Below the pieces are notes generated by a model. The model was not told the DNA's origin. It was given only the letters and a program-made list of their open reading frames with translations, and searched no databases. The position numbers were made by a program, and so were the translations under genes. From positions 1 through 53,137 of the forward strand of contig JAAXID010000088.1 of the NCBI GenBank assembly GCA_012270545.1: a DNA stretch of 53,137 nt, in the 5' to 3' direction. This DNA is from Anaerolineae bacterium (GTDB lineage: Bacteria; Chloroflexota; Anaerolineae; Aggregatilineales; Phototrophicaceae). Shown piece after piece: positions 25,317 to 34,099 of the stretch (its first letter is position 1; every line of letters starts with the position of its first letter).

Positions 25317-26249
25317 TCAGGGATAAGATATCAACTCCACCTGCGGCCGGAAGCGTTCCATGTCGGCTACATCGTAAGCGGCCGTACCTGGATGCAGGCA
25401 GACGGCTGTCGCGGCGGCGATGCCGAGGCGCAAGCCCTCTTCCAACGGCGATTTGTGATGAATCGCGTGCGCCAGTCCCGCAAGCACCGCGTCGCCAGCG
25501 CCGGCCGGACTGCTGACCTCGACCGCAATCGGCGGGATGCGATAGCTCCGGTCCTTGAATATTGCCAGCGCGCCATCCTTTCCCCTCGTGATGACCACCT
25601 GCGTACCATAGCGCTCCAGGATCTCACGGCCGGCGTCGTAGAGTTCCGCATCCGTCCGCAGTTTGCGGCCGACCAGCGCCGAGAGTTCGTGCTCATTCGG
25701 CTTGATGAAAGTCGGGCAGGCGGCTAACCCAGCGCTCAGGTTGGGCTCGGCGGCATCGAATATCACCGGCACGGACTGCGCGCGCGCCAACTCAATCGCG
25801 TCGGCGTAGAATGACGGCGGTATGTCCGGCGGCAGCGAGCCCCCAGTGATGACGACCGACGCCGATGGCAGCGCCGCTTCGTAGCCTTCGCTTAATGCCG
25901 CGATATGAACGGGCTCGACGATCATGGATGCGGTTGTGATTGTGGTGTGCTCGCCGCTGGATTCGTCCATGATCACAGTGTTGATGCGCGTCTCGCCGCC
26001 GACCTCGATGAAGTCGGTCGTCACGCCGAGTTCTTCCAGCATGAACTTAACTTTTTCGCCGACGGCGCCCGCCGCCAATCCCAGCGCCAGACTGTTGACG
26101 CCCATGCGCCCCAGGATCCAGGCGGCGTCGGTCGGCTTGCCGCCCATGCTGTGATAAGTGCGCGAGGCGCGGATGGTGGTGTTGGTCAGCAAGGCCGGGA
26201 CGAAAACGGTCAGATCGAGCGTGGTATTGGGCGTGAGGGAGACGATCAT
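25317..26249 (-). CDS. PfkB-family sugar kinase (1-phosphofructokinase/tagatose-6-P kinase type)
   Basis: A 310-residue ribokinase-family kinase. The N-terminus MIVSLTPNTTLDLTVFVP is typical of 1-phosphofructokinase and tagatose-6-phosphate kinase, as is the GGKPTDAAWILGRMG substrate loop. The catalytic-base motif SPAGAGDAVLAGLAHA (GAGD) and the PNEHELSALVG segment are intact. ATP-dependent phosphorylation of a keto-sugar phosphate is expected. ATG at 26249 lies 5 bases after the aldolase stop, so the two are co-transcribed. The pair suggests kinase followed by class II aldolase cleavage, as in fuculose, rhamnulose or tagatose routes. Confidence 0.88.
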   Translation of the reverse strand: MIVSLTPNTTLDLTVFVPALLTNTTIRASRTYHSMGGKPTDAAWILGRMGVNSLALGLAAGAVGEKVKFMLEELGVTTDFIEVGGETRINTVIMDESSGEHTTITTASMIVEPVHIAALSEGYEAALPSASVVITGGSLPPDIPPSFYADAIELARAQSVPVIFDAAEPNLSAGLAACPTFIKPNEHELSALVGRKLRTDAELYDAGREILERYGTQVVITRGKDGALAIFKDRSYRIPPIAVEVSSPAGAGDAVLAGLAHAIHHKSPLEEGLRLGIAAATAVCLHPGTAAYDVADMERFRPQVELISYP

Positions 26250-26254
26250 CGGCT

Positions 26255-27016
26255 TCAGGACGGGTCTGTGTCGGCGGGCAGTGTCGGCGGGCAGTGTCTA
26301 CGCGCCCTACGCGACCCTACGCGCCCCTCGTCGCCGAAGTCCGCGATGGCCGCTTCCATGGCGGTGCGTTCATCGCGCAGCAGCCGGCTGGCGCCCACAT
26401 ACTGTGACATCATGATCATGTAGGCGTTGGTATCGAGGCGCTCCACCGCGTCCAGCGCTGCTTGCAGGTTCTTTCCCATAAGGAAGAGACCGTGCCAGGG
26501 CGCGAGCGTGCCGGCCGCGTGCTTGGCGATCATCGCCTCGCGACCGCGCATGGTGGCGACGATGCGCTCGCCCAGCTTGGGGCTGTGGGCGGGCGCGTAT
26601 TCGATGACTGGGGTGACGCCAAATTTGCGCGTGGCTTCCATCACCGGCGGCATTTCCATATTGGCGCAGGCGAAGACGAGCAGATTGCGCGGATGAGCAT
26701 GAATGACGGCGGTCCCGTAATCGGCGAAGTTCCCATGCAAGCCGAAGTGCACGGCGCTTTCACGCGTCAATCCGCCGCCGCCGTAGAGGATCGCGCCGCC
26801 CTCGCTGACCACCAGCACATCCTCCGGCGCCAATTGCCACTGCTTGTTTTGCCCGGCGAGTGTGGGGGACATGCAGAAGACATCGCCGACCCGCAGGCTG
26901 ATATTGCCGCCGCCCGCGTCAGTCAAGTGGCGGTCGAACAAGAAGCGCCCGATACGCGCCACCAGCGCCCGCCCGGCTTGGATCTCCTCGGTCAGGACCG
27001 CTTGGGCATCCAGCAT
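26255..27016 (-). CDS. Class II aldolase/adducin family protein (fuculose-phosphate aldolase type)
   Basis: A 253-residue zinc aldolase of the L-fuculose/L-ribulose phosphate family. The start is ATG at 27016, which has a GGGGGAG site at good distance; a TTG two codons earlier does not. Zinc-site features are GGNISLRVGDVF (about residues 36-47), the pair His-Ala-His in VIHAHPRNLL, and a third histidine in APWHGLFLMG. The last 21 residues (from VGSRR to the stop) are arginine- and proline-rich, unlike the family, and are encoded by a dispersed DNA repeat (26267-26323). The true fold therefore probably ends near IADFGDEG. It forms an operon with the PfkB kinase. Confidence 0.88.
   Translation of the reverse strand: MLDAQAVLTEEIQAGRALVARIGRFLFDRHLTDAGGGNISLRVGDVFCMSPTLAGQNKQWQLAPEDVLVVSEGGAILYGGGGLTRESAVHFGLHGNFADYGTAVIHAHPRNLLVFACANMEMPPVMEATRKFGVTPVIEYAPAHSPKLGERIVATMRGREAMIAKHAAGTLAPWHGLFLMGKNLQAALDAVERLDTNAYMIMMSQYVGASRLLRDERTAMEAAIADFGDEGRVGSRRARRHCPPTLPADTDPS
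26267..26323. repeat. CAGTGTCTACGCG-type repeat inside the aldolase 3' end
   Basis: Plus-strand tandem units GTGTCGGCGGGCA lead into CAGTGTCTACGCG followed by CCCTACGCG and ACCCTACGCG (26292-26323). It is read on the minus strand as the arginine/proline-rich C-terminal tail of the aldolase. Other copies: 23192, 28319, 29007, 30185 and 42954 (inverted). Confidence 0.8.
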
Positions 27017-27137
27017 TCGCAATTCTCCCCCGTTTTCGACATAATGCCATTATAGCGACTGACGGTGTGCTTACAATCACAGAGTACAGCAACAGTTTGC
27101 TTTGCCACTGGCGCAGAGACGAGGAGAAAGGGCCAGC

Positions 27138-28295
27138 ATGTACTTCGAATTCGCCAGCGCGTCCCGCATCATCTTCGGCGATGGCAGCGCCGAACAACTG
27201 CCGAAACTCGCGCGGGAAAAGGGAATCCACGCCCTGCTCGTCAGCGACAGCTTCCAGCCCGAAGCGGTTACGCGCTGCATTGACGCGCTGCGGAGCGCCG
27301 ATCTGCAGCTGACGCGTGTTCCCGTCAGTGGCGAGCCGACAATAGAGGCGATTGACGAGGCGAAGGCGATCGCTACGTCCGCCGGCTGCGATTTGGTGAT
27401 CAGCATCGGCGGGGGCAGCGTTATCGATACGGGCAAAGCGAGCGCCGCGTTGATACCGAATGAGGGCGAGGTGATCGATTATCTGGAGGTCATCGGAGCG
27501 GGACGCAAATTGTCGGCCACGCCATTGCCTTTCATCGCGCTGCCGACGACGGCTGGCACCGGCGCCGAAGTCAGCAAGAACGCGGTGCTCGGCTCGAAGG
27601 CGCATCGGGTCAAGGTCAGCTTGCGCGACAATCGCATGTTGGCCGATATCGCCCTCGTCGATCCGCTGCTGACCCACAGCTTGCCGCCGGCGGTCAGCGC
27701 CAGCACTGGTATGGACGCGTTGACGCAAGTGCTCGAGCCTTTCGTCTCTCATCTCGCCAATCCGCTCACCGATGGCATGTGTACGGAGGGCTTGCGCCGA
27801 GCAGGGCGTTCGCTGCGGACGGTCTACGCCGAACCGGATAACGCGGCTGCGCGTAGTGATATGGCGCTGACGAGCTTGCTAGGCGGCCTGGCGCTGGCCA
27901 ACGCCAAACTCGGCGCCGTGCACGGATTCGCGGGCGTGCTGGGCGGGATGTACGACGCGCCCCACGGCGCCATCTGTGCCGCGCTGCTACCCCCAGTGAT
28001 CGAAGCGAATATCAAAGCCTTGAATACGCGCGAACGTGAGAATCCCGCCTTGAAGCGCTACGAATACGCTGCGCAGTTTCTGCTATTCGACCGCGCCGCT
28101 ACGGTTCAAGATGCAATGGACTGGATCAGCGAGACCAGCCGCATCTTCGACATTCCGGGCTTGGGCGCATACGGCCTGCGCGAGGAAGACTTTGGCGAGA
28201 TCGTCGAGAAGTCCAGCGTATCAAGCAGCATGAAAGGCAATCCGATCGTGCTGAGTGCGGAGGAACTCACCGAGATTCTCTACGCGGCGCTCTGA
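27138..28295 (+). CDS. Iron-containing alcohol dehydrogenase (FucO-like)
   Basis: A 385-residue group III alcohol dehydrogenase. The start is ATG at 27138 (MYFEFASASRIIFGDG) with AAAGGG just upstream; an earlier in-frame start adds an atypical tail. The NAD-binding GGGSVIDTGKA lies near residues 95-105. The iron site is given by the AVHGFAGVLGGMYDAPHG block, whose histidines match the family. It is divergent from the aldolase-kinase operon, the arrangement expected if it reduces the lactaldehyde or glycolaldehyde released by a fuculose-type aldolase. That role is inference; the family also includes 1,3-propanediol and maleylacetate enzymes. Confidence 0.88.
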   Translation: MYFEFASASRIIFGDGSAEQLPKLAREKGIHALLVSDSFQPEAVTRCIDALRSADLQLTRVPVSGEPTIEAIDEAKAIATSAGCDLVISIGGGSVIDTGKASAALIPNEGEVIDYLEVIGAGRKLSATPLPFIALPTTAGTGAEVSKNAVLGSKAHRVKVSLRDNRMLADIALVDPLLTHSLPPAVSASTGMDALTQVLEPFVSHLANPLTDGMCTEGLRRAGRSLRTVYAEPDNAAARSDMALTSLLGGLALANAKLGAVHGFAGVLGGMYDAPHGAICAALLPPVIEANIKALNTRERENPALKRYEYAAQFLLFDRAATVQDAMDWISETSRIFDIPGLGAYGLREEDFGEIVEKSSVSSSMKGNPIVLSAEELTEILYAAL

Positions 28296-28318
28296 GCGGA
28301 TGCCCGCCACAGACCTGG

Positions 28319-28333
28319 CAGTGTCTACGCGCC
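28319..28333 (+). repeat. CAGTGTCTACGCG-type repeat, intergenic copy
   Basis: CAGTGTCTACGCGCC between the Fe-dehydrogenase stop and the propeller protein start, sharing the core of the element at 26292. Confidence 0.6.
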
Positions 28334-28360
28334 ACTAGAGATGGTGGGAGAGGGCAGGGC

Positions 28361-29371
28361 ATGACCACCACGGCACGCTTCCGCAAGACAAACTTCATCA
28401 CCGCCTATGTTTTGGCGGTCCTCATCCTCTTTTTTGGGCGGCAGCTCGCATTGCACATGCTCTCACCTGCCAGCGATCCTGTCGAGAACGCGCTCATCTT
28501 CATCTCAGATACCGACTCAATCGACGCCGGACGGCAGTCCAACTCAGTCTATCGTATCGGCGTCGACGGTAGTGGCATGAAGCGCCTTGTCGGCTCCATC
28601 CCGCACGGCGACGGTTACCTCCGCGTAACGGATATCGACTGTCATGCAACGTCGCAATCCTTGGTGATCGCCAGCCATAGGCATGATCTCAACGGCTTCC
28701 ACCATGCGCTGCTTGATGGCTCGGGCCTGCATTTGGACAAGCCGGCCGCCGGCGACTTGCTTTCGGCGACTCGGCAGATCGCTCTGGCGCCGGACGGTAT
28801 GGGGATTCTGGTTTCGCGCCAAGATCTGGCATTCGCCGAGCCACGCTTCAGCTTGGTTGCCGGCGACTTGGCCAGCCGGGAATACCGCAGCATCAAGTTG
28901 CCGACTGCCAATCGTTCATATCTTTCGCCGGATTGGTCGCCCGATGGGCGGGAGATTGTCTACATCATTGAGGAGTTGTCCGATAATGCGCGGCTGTCTG
29001 GCGGGTCAGTGTCTACGCGACCCTACGCGCTTGTCATTGCCGCGTCCGATGGGAGTGACGAGCAGGTTATATTCGAGACGACGCTCGCGCTGACCGATGT
29101 CGCCTGGTCGCCCACAGGCGAGTGGCTTGCCGTGGTGGTGGATCGGCAAGTCTATCGTTTTCATCGCTATGGCGGCGAACTCATCAAGCTGACCAACCAC
29201 CTCGGCGGCGCGACCTCGCCGCGCTTCTCGCTCGATGGTGCGCAGATCAGTTATGTCACGCCTTCGACTTTCCCTGGGCAGAATCAGCTCTTTGTAATGA
29301 ACGCCGACGGTTCGGGGAAACGACGCGTCGCCAACATCCGCGGCGATGTCGTCAACGGTTGCTGGGTCTAG
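28361..29371 (+). CDS. Membrane-anchored TolB/WD40-like beta-propeller protein
   Basis: A 336-residue protein with one N-terminal membrane helix (about residues 12-30, ITAYVLAVLILFFGRQLAL) and an external repeat domain. Propeller blades are recognisable as LSPDWSPDGREIVYI, DVAWSPTGEWLAVVV and SPRFSLDGAQISYVT. The spaced NADGSGKRRV and DGSGMKRLV segments are typical of PD40/TolB repeats. The function is not assignable; such proteins often act in envelope sensing or scaffolding. The stretch SGGSVSTRPYAL (near residue 217) is encoded by a copy of a dispersed DNA repeat and probably forms an extra loop. The 3' end converges on the MFS gene, 11 bases away. Confidence 0.75.
   Translation: MTTTARFRKTNFITAYVLAVLILFFGRQLALHMLSPASDPVENALIFISDTDSIDAGRQSNSVYRIGVDGSGMKRLVGSIPHGDGYLRVTDIDCHATSQSLVIASHRHDLNGFHHALLDGSGLHLDKPAAGDLLSATRQIALAPDGMGILVSRQDLAFAEPRFSLVAGDLASREYRSIKLPTANRSYLSPDWSPDGREIVYIIEELSDNARLSGGSVSTRPYALVIAASDGSDEQVIFETTLALTDVAWSPTGEWLAVVVDRQVYRFHRYGGELIKLTNHLGGATSPRFSLDGAQISYVTPSTFPGQNQLFVMNADGSGKRRVANIRGDVVNGCWV
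29007..29029 (+). repeat. CAGTGTCTACGCG-type repeat inside the propeller gene
   Basis: CAGTGTCTACGCGACCC followed by TACGCG lies in frame within the propeller coding sequence and encodes SVSTRPYA. It is preceded by GGCGGGT, as the copy at 26292 is by GGCGGG. Confidence 0.75.
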
Positions 29372-29382
29372 ATCATTTATGG

Positions 29383-30585
29383 CTACGTGTTGATCAGTTT
29401 GCGCGGCGCGAACAGGCTCCAAATGATCGCTGTGCCGAGCACGAGCATCACGCTCAGGCTGACCAGCGTAGTCTCGTAGCCGAGCGCTGTGATCGCCAGC
29501 CCGCCCAGCACCGGACCAGCCACTTTGCCGAAGTTCTGCAGCATGCCGATCAGCCCCATGCCGGCGCCCAGGTGTTCCGGGCTGATGCGATCGGAAACGA
29601 GGGCGATCGCCGCCGGGAAGATCAGCGCCTGCGCTACGCCCATCAGCGCTGCTGGCAGCAAGAAGAGGGGACCTTGATCCAGCACGCGGACCAAGGGCAA
29701 AGCCGCCGCCAGGATGAGCATGCCTAGGCTGATCGTCGGCAGATAGCCCCAGCGATCGCCCAGGCGGCCGCAAAACGGTTTGCCGAACACATGCACCGCT
29801 TCATTGAGACTGAAGTACAAGCCGACCAGCGCGACGCTCACGCCAGCTTCCAGCGCATAAATCGGCAGGAAGGCTTTCAGCGTGTAGAGCGCGATGAAGG
29901 TGACCGCCTCCAGCCCGCCGGTCAGCCAGACGGCCGGTGTCTGCCCCCCGTCGCGTATGGCATTTTTGATGTGCTGAAGAATCGGCTTGAGCTTGCGCGC
30001 CTCGCTAGGACGCGTCTCGGGCAAGTTTATTATCGGCAGGAATACGGCGCAGCTGATCAGGCCGATGATGGTGAAGACCGCCGTCGCCTCCAGCGATAGC
30101 AGCAGCCAGCCCGCCAGCGCTGGTCCCACGATATAACCGCCACTGCGCGCCATCTGAAACCAGCCAATGTCCTCGGCGGCAGGGCTGTGTCTACGCGCTC
30201 CCGTCTTGTCGTTGCGCGAGAGTTCGGCGATATAGGCGAGGGTCACCGGACCGTAAATCGCCGTGGCCAGGCCATGGATCAACCGAATCGCCAATAGCTG
30301 TTCGGGCGTCTGGATGAAGCGGTAGAGGAAGGGCATGAAGGCGAAGAATCCGGCGCCGATCAAGAGCCAGACGCGCCGGCCCCAGCGATCGGACAAGATG
30401 CCGAAGAGCGGCTTGAGGAAGAGCCCGGTCACTGTGGAGACCGAGACGATCAAGCCAAGGAAGGCACCCGAGGCGCCCAGGGCCGCGGCGAAAATCGGCA
30501 GCAGCGGCGTCTTGCCCATCTGATAGGCGGAGCGCGCCACGAAATCCGCCAGCATCAACAGGAGGAAGGGTTTAGAGCGTTTCAT
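29383..30585 (-). CDS. MFS-family transporter
   Basis: A 400-residue major facilitator protein with about 12 hydrophobic spans. Family signatures are visible: the loop 2-3 motif GILSDRWGRRVWLL (near residues 62-75) and the repeat-half equivalent GRLGDRWGYLPTI in the second half. It resembles multidrug/sugar efflux-type MFS carriers; no substrate is indicated. A short segment in the central part of the first half (TGARRHSP) is encoded by a copy of a dispersed repeat. It sits at a cytoplasmic loop, where an insertion would be tolerated. ATG at 30585 has no clear ribosome site. Confidence 0.87.
   Translation of the reverse strand: MKRSKPFLLLMLADFVARSAYQMGKTPLLPIFAAALGASGAFLGLIVSVSTVTGLFLKPLFGILSDRWGRRVWLLIGAGFFAFMPFLYRFIQTPEQLLAIRLIHGLATAIYGPVTLAYIAELSRNDKTGARRHSPAAEDIGWFQMARSGGYIVGPALAGWLLLSLEATAVFTIIGLISCAVFLPIINLPETRPSEARKLKPILQHIKNAIRDGGQTPAVWLTGGLEAVTFIALYTLKAFLPIYALEAGVSVALVGLYFSLNEAVHVFGKPFCGRLGDRWGYLPTISLGMLILAAALPLVRVLDQGPLFLLPAALMGVAQALIFPAAIALVSDRISPEHLGAGMGLIGMLQNFGKVAGPVLGGLAITALGYETTLVSLSVMLVLGTAIIWSLFAPRKLINT
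30185..30197 (+). repeat. CAGTGTCTACGCG-type repeat inside the MFS gene
   Basis: CTGTGTCTACGCG on the plus strand, read on the minus strand as ARRHS within a predicted loop of the MFS transporter. Confidence 0.55.
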
Positions 30586-30593
30586 GGATGGTA

Positions 30594-30732
30594 TGCCACA
30601 GAGGCACAGAGACGGAGAGGTCGTATCTTTGGCGACAAATAGCTGCTGCTAGAGACTTCTGTAGCGGCGGCCTCTCAGGCCGCTCGCTGATTCTCGCGTC
30701 AAATTGGTAGGCGACCCAATGGGCCGCCCCTG
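30594..30732. repeat. Repeat-filled intergenic region
   Basis: This gap contains no gene. It has a CACAGAGG-type stretch (30596-30622), a perfect hairpin GCGGCC / GGCCGC (30667-30683) with GTAG flank, and a second GTAG-type hairpin (30707-30732, GGCGACCC / GGGCCGCC). Confidence 0.65.
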
Positions 30733-30752
30733 CATAATCCATTTCGAGTTGC

Positions 30753-33700
30753 CTACTCCACCTTCAGCGCGACCACCCCGAAGCCGGCGTTGCTCAACAT
30801 CGTATTGAACTCGGCCATGTCCCCATCGACGATATCGTTGAACTTGTCGACGGCGCCATCGATATCGGCCGCGATCTCGTCAAAAGCGCCGTACTCGTAA
30901 TCGGTCGGCTTGTAATCGCCCAGGTTGACGTTGAAGCTCAAGTTGCTCAGCTGCGTCGCCAGGCGGTCGCCGTTGTTCATGGCATCGGGCCAGCCGGCGC
31001 GCGTCTCCGGGATCATCAGTTCCTTCTCGACTTCGAGCACTTGCTCTTCCAGCGCCGCCGCCGCGTCGATGATGCCGGCGGCCGATTCCAAACCCGCCAG
31101 CCGCTCGCGCCAGCCCTTGAGCTGCGCCCGCACATCACGCATCTGATTGATGGCCTTGTGCGTCGCCGAAACCTTGTCGCGAATCATCAGCAGCAGATCA
31201 AACTGCGCTTGCAGGTCGGCTTCGCTTGCTTCAATGCCGGCTTCCTTCACAATCTCGAAGGAATCGGTCAAGGACGCATCGCCAACCGTCAGCGTCACGC
31301 GGTAGTTGCCGGGCACGGCGTGGGGACCCTTGATGAAGCCTTGTTGATTATCGTCGTGCGGGGCGACCTTGTGCGCATCGGGATAGCGCAAATCCCAGAT
31401 GAAGCGATTCCAGCCGGCGTTTGCTGGGATGCGCAATTCCTTGGGTGTATCGTCGTCTCTCTTGCCGGCGGCTTTCTCTTCTTCATCGGCATGGATGCTC
31501 TTGAAGATCTTGACTTCGCTGCCGTCGGCGGCGTCGATGCGTAGCGTGATGGTCGATTCCGGCTTCGCGCGCAGGTAATAGGTGATGACGGCGCCCTTCG
31601 CCGGATTGGTTCCACTATCAAGGTAGGTGTGCTTGACGCCGTGCTCGGGCGTCTCCTCCTTGACGTAGGCGGCGACCATACCCAGCGTGCTCATGTACTG
31701 CTTGCCATCGCCGCTCTCGAACAAGCCCTCGAAGACCTTGGGCAGGTGACGCTCGACTGTGCCCGGCTTGAGCAGATACGCGCTCTTCTCGCTGATATCG
31801 TCGCTGAACTGATGAATTGACGTTGAATCGTCCAGGATCCAGAAGGAGCGGCCGTGCGTCGCCAGCACCAGATCCCTGTCCTTGATTTTCAGGTCGTAGA
31901 TCGGCGCGATCGGAAGGTTGAGCTGGAACCGCTGCCAGGCGTCGCCAGCGTCGAAAGAGATGTACAAGCCGAACTCAGTTCCCAAATAGAGCAGCCCTTC
32001 GCGCAGCGGATCTTCCCGCAGGACGCGGCAGAAATGATCGTCTTCAATGCCATCGACGATCAGCGTCCAGCTCGCGCCGTAATCGCTCGTCTTGTAGACG
32101 TAGGGCACGTAGTCATCGTTCTTGTAGCGCGTCGCGGTGACGTAGGCGGTCGCCGGCAGGTGTGGCGACGGCTCAATCATGGTGAACATAGCCCGCTCGC
32201 CCAGGCCGGGCGGGGTGATGTCCGTCCAGTTTTCGCCATGATTGCGCGTGATATGCAGCAAGCCGTCATCCGAGCCGGCCCAGATGACGCCGGGCTCGTG
32301 CGGGGACTCGGCGAGCGTATAGACAGTGGCGTAATGCTCAGCGCCGACCGCATCTCGGTTGATCGGTCCGCCGGAGGGACCTAAGGTCTCCGGATCGGCT
32401 TTGGTCAAGTCGGGGCTGATCTCTTGCCAGCTCTGTCCCTCGTCAGTCGTCTTCAGAATCTGATTGCCGCCGATGTAGATCGTGCCGCTGCCGTGCGGCG
32501 AGAAGACGATGGGGTAGGTCCAGGCGAAGCGGTATTTGTCCGCCCCCGCGCCCAGGCCGGTGGAGCTGCGCGGCCAGGTCGAAATAAGGCGGATCTGCTG
32601 ACTGCGATGGTCGTAACGCTGCAAGCAGTTGCCACCGCCCGGCGAGCTGCCGATCGCGCCGACGTAGACAATGTTCGGGTCAGCGGGATCCACGGCGATA
32701 TAGCCGCTCTCGCCCGAGCCGATGATGTCGCAGTCTTCCCAGGTGATCGACGAATAACGGCTGCGGCTGGGCACGCGCAAGCTCGAATTGTCCTGCTGCG
32801 TGCCATAGACGTAGTAGGGTTCGTTGCTATCGAAATCGAGGTGGTAGAACTGCGCCGTCGGCTGATTGTAAATGCTCGACCAAGAGAGCCCGCCATTCAG
32901 CGAGACGCAGGCGCCGCCATCGTTGCCGTGGATCATGACCTTGTTGTTGCTCGGGTGAATCCAGAGATCGTGGTCATCGCCGTGCGGGGTTGTGATCTCG
33001 CTGAAGTTATGACCACCATCGGTCGACTTCCAGAAGTTGAGGTTGTTGATGTAAATCGTATTGGCGTCCTGAGGATCGGCGGTCAGGTGCATGTAATACC
33101 AGGCGCGCGAGATGAAGCGATTGTCCTTGCTACCGACCACCCAGGTTTCGCCGTAGTCATCGCTGCGGTAGATGCCGCCATCGGGCTGGTTCTCGATGAT
33201 CGCCCAGAGGCGCCCCGGCTGAACCGGCGATGCCGCCAGGCCGATCTTGCCCATTAATCCCTTTGGCAAGCCCTTGTTCGCGCTGATTTCCTCCCAAGTG
33301 TCGCCGCCATCCAGCGAGCGCCAGATGCCGCTGTCTTCGCCGCCGGAGGAAATCTGCCAGAAGTTGCGATAGGCTTCCCAGAACGCGGCGTAGATGATGC
33401 GCGGGTTGTTCTTGTCGATGCTCAGGTCGATGGCGCCCGCCTTCTCGCTGACGTGCAGGACGTTCTCCCAGCTCGCGCCGCCATCCTTCGAGCGATAAAC
33501 GCCGCGCTCCGGATTGGGTCCAAAGGCGTGACCAAAAACGGCCGCGTAGACCAGATCAGCGTTTTCCGGGTGACTGCGAATCTTGGCGATCTGACGCGTC
33601 TCTTTCAGGCCCAGGTGCTTCCAGCTGCGCCCGGCATCGGTCGATTTGTATACCCCATCGCCGATGGAGACATCAATGCGGATGGTGGTTTCGCCGCTGC

Positions 33701-33950
33701 CGGCATAGATGACGTTGGGGTCGGCCGGCGCCACTTCCAGCGCGCCAACGGATGCTGACGTGAAATAGCCATCGCTGATGTTCTCCCAGTATTGGCCCGC
33801 GTCAGTCGTCTTCCAGACGCCGCCGCAGACGCCGCCGAAGTAAAAGGTGTTTTGGTCGCGCGGGTCGCCGGCGACAGCGACGACGCGTCCGCCGCGGAAG
33901 GGTCCGATGCAGCGGAATTCGGCTAGCCCGGCGAATTTGGAATCGGTCAT
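30753..33950 (-). CDS. Large BNR/VPS10-like beta-propeller protein (1065 residues)
   Basis: A 1065-residue protein built mainly of BNR/Asp-box repeats, many of the form S-x-D-x-G-x-x-W (TTDAGQYW, STDAGRSW, SKDGGASW, SLDGGDTW, SDDYGETW, TTDEGQSW, TSDYGASW). This resembles the sortilin/VPS10 and photosystem-assembly propellers, probably two tandem propellers in residues 1-760. The last 300 residues contain an Ig-like part (YRVTLTVGDASLTDSFEIV) and a long helical region. The start is ATG at 33950 with AGGA upstream; a second in-frame ATG nine codons earlier exists. No signal peptide is seen, which is odd because close relatives are usually exported. No sialidase active site is evident. Confidence 0.82.
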   Translation of the reverse strand: MTDSKFAGLAEFRCIGPFRGGRVVAVAGDPRDQNTFYFGGVCGGVWKTTDAGQYWENISDGYFTSASVGALEVAPADPNVIYAGSGETTIRIDVSIGDGVYKSTDAGRSWKHLGLKETRQIAKIRSHPENADLVYAAVFGHAFGPNPERGVYRSKDGGASWENVLHVSEKAGAIDLSIDKNNPRIIYAAFWEAYRNFWQISSGGEDSGIWRSLDGGDTWEEISANKGLPKGLMGKIGLAASPVQPGRLWAIIENQPDGGIYRSDDYGETWVVGSKDNRFISRAWYYMHLTADPQDANTIYINNLNFWKSTDGGHNFSEITTPHGDDHDLWIHPSNNKVMIHGNDGGACVSLNGGLSWSSIYNQPTAQFYHLDFDSNEPYYVYGTQQDNSSLRVPSRSRYSSITWEDCDIIGSGESGYIAVDPADPNIVYVGAIGSSPGGGNCLQRYDHRSQQIRLISTWPRSSTGLGAGADKYRFAWTYPIVFSPHGSGTIYIGGNQILKTTDEGQSWQEISPDLTKADPETLGPSGGPINRDAVGAEHYATVYTLAESPHEPGVIWAGSDDGLLHITRNHGENWTDITPPGLGERAMFTMIEPSPHLPATAYVTATRYKNDDYVPYVYKTSDYGASWTLIVDGIEDDHFCRVLREDPLREGLLYLGTEFGLYISFDAGDAWQRFQLNLPIAPIYDLKIKDRDLVLATHGRSFWILDDSTSIHQFSDDISEKSAYLLKPGTVERHLPKVFEGLFESGDGKQYMSTLGMVAAYVKEETPEHGVKHTYLDSGTNPAKGAVITYYLRAKPESTITLRIDAADGSEVKIFKSIHADEEEKAAGKRDDDTPKELRIPANAGWNRFIWDLRYPDAHKVAPHDDNQQGFIKGPHAVPGNYRVTLTVGDASLTDSFEIVKEAGIEASEADLQAQFDLLLMIRDKVSATHKAINQMRDVRAQLKGWRERLAGLESAAGIIDAAAALEEQVLEVEKELMIPETRAGWPDAMNNGDRLATQLSNLSFNVNLGDYKPTDYEYGAFDEIAADIDGAVDKFNDIVDGDMAEFNTMLSNAGFGVVALKVE

Positions 33951-34007
33951 GGGATATCCTTTTGTGTGGGTGGTCAAAGTGGTGGGCTATTGTAGCGCGG
34001 CGAGTTT

Positions 34008-34084
34008 TTCTTTACCACCGAGGTCACAGAGGGAAGTGAGCTCACAGAGAGGTATTCGTAGTGGCGACTCTGTGAGTCGCCCGT
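34008..34084. repeat. CACAGAGG repeats and GTAG-type hairpin
   Basis: Between the large propeller gene and the TIR gene, ACCACCGAGGTCACAGAGG and CTCACAGAGAGG occur. A perfect 8-bp hairpin follows: GGCGACTC (34063-34070), TGT loop, GAGTCGCC (34074-34081), preceded by GTAGT. It may help end transcription of the TIR gene from the right. Confidence 0.65.
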
Positions 34085-34099
34085 TTTAGAACAGGGTTT

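Noticed and set aside
26281-26323. CRISPR-like tandem units near the aldolase end
   Set aside because: The units are too short and irregular, have no spacers, and match a dispersed repeat found elsewhere.
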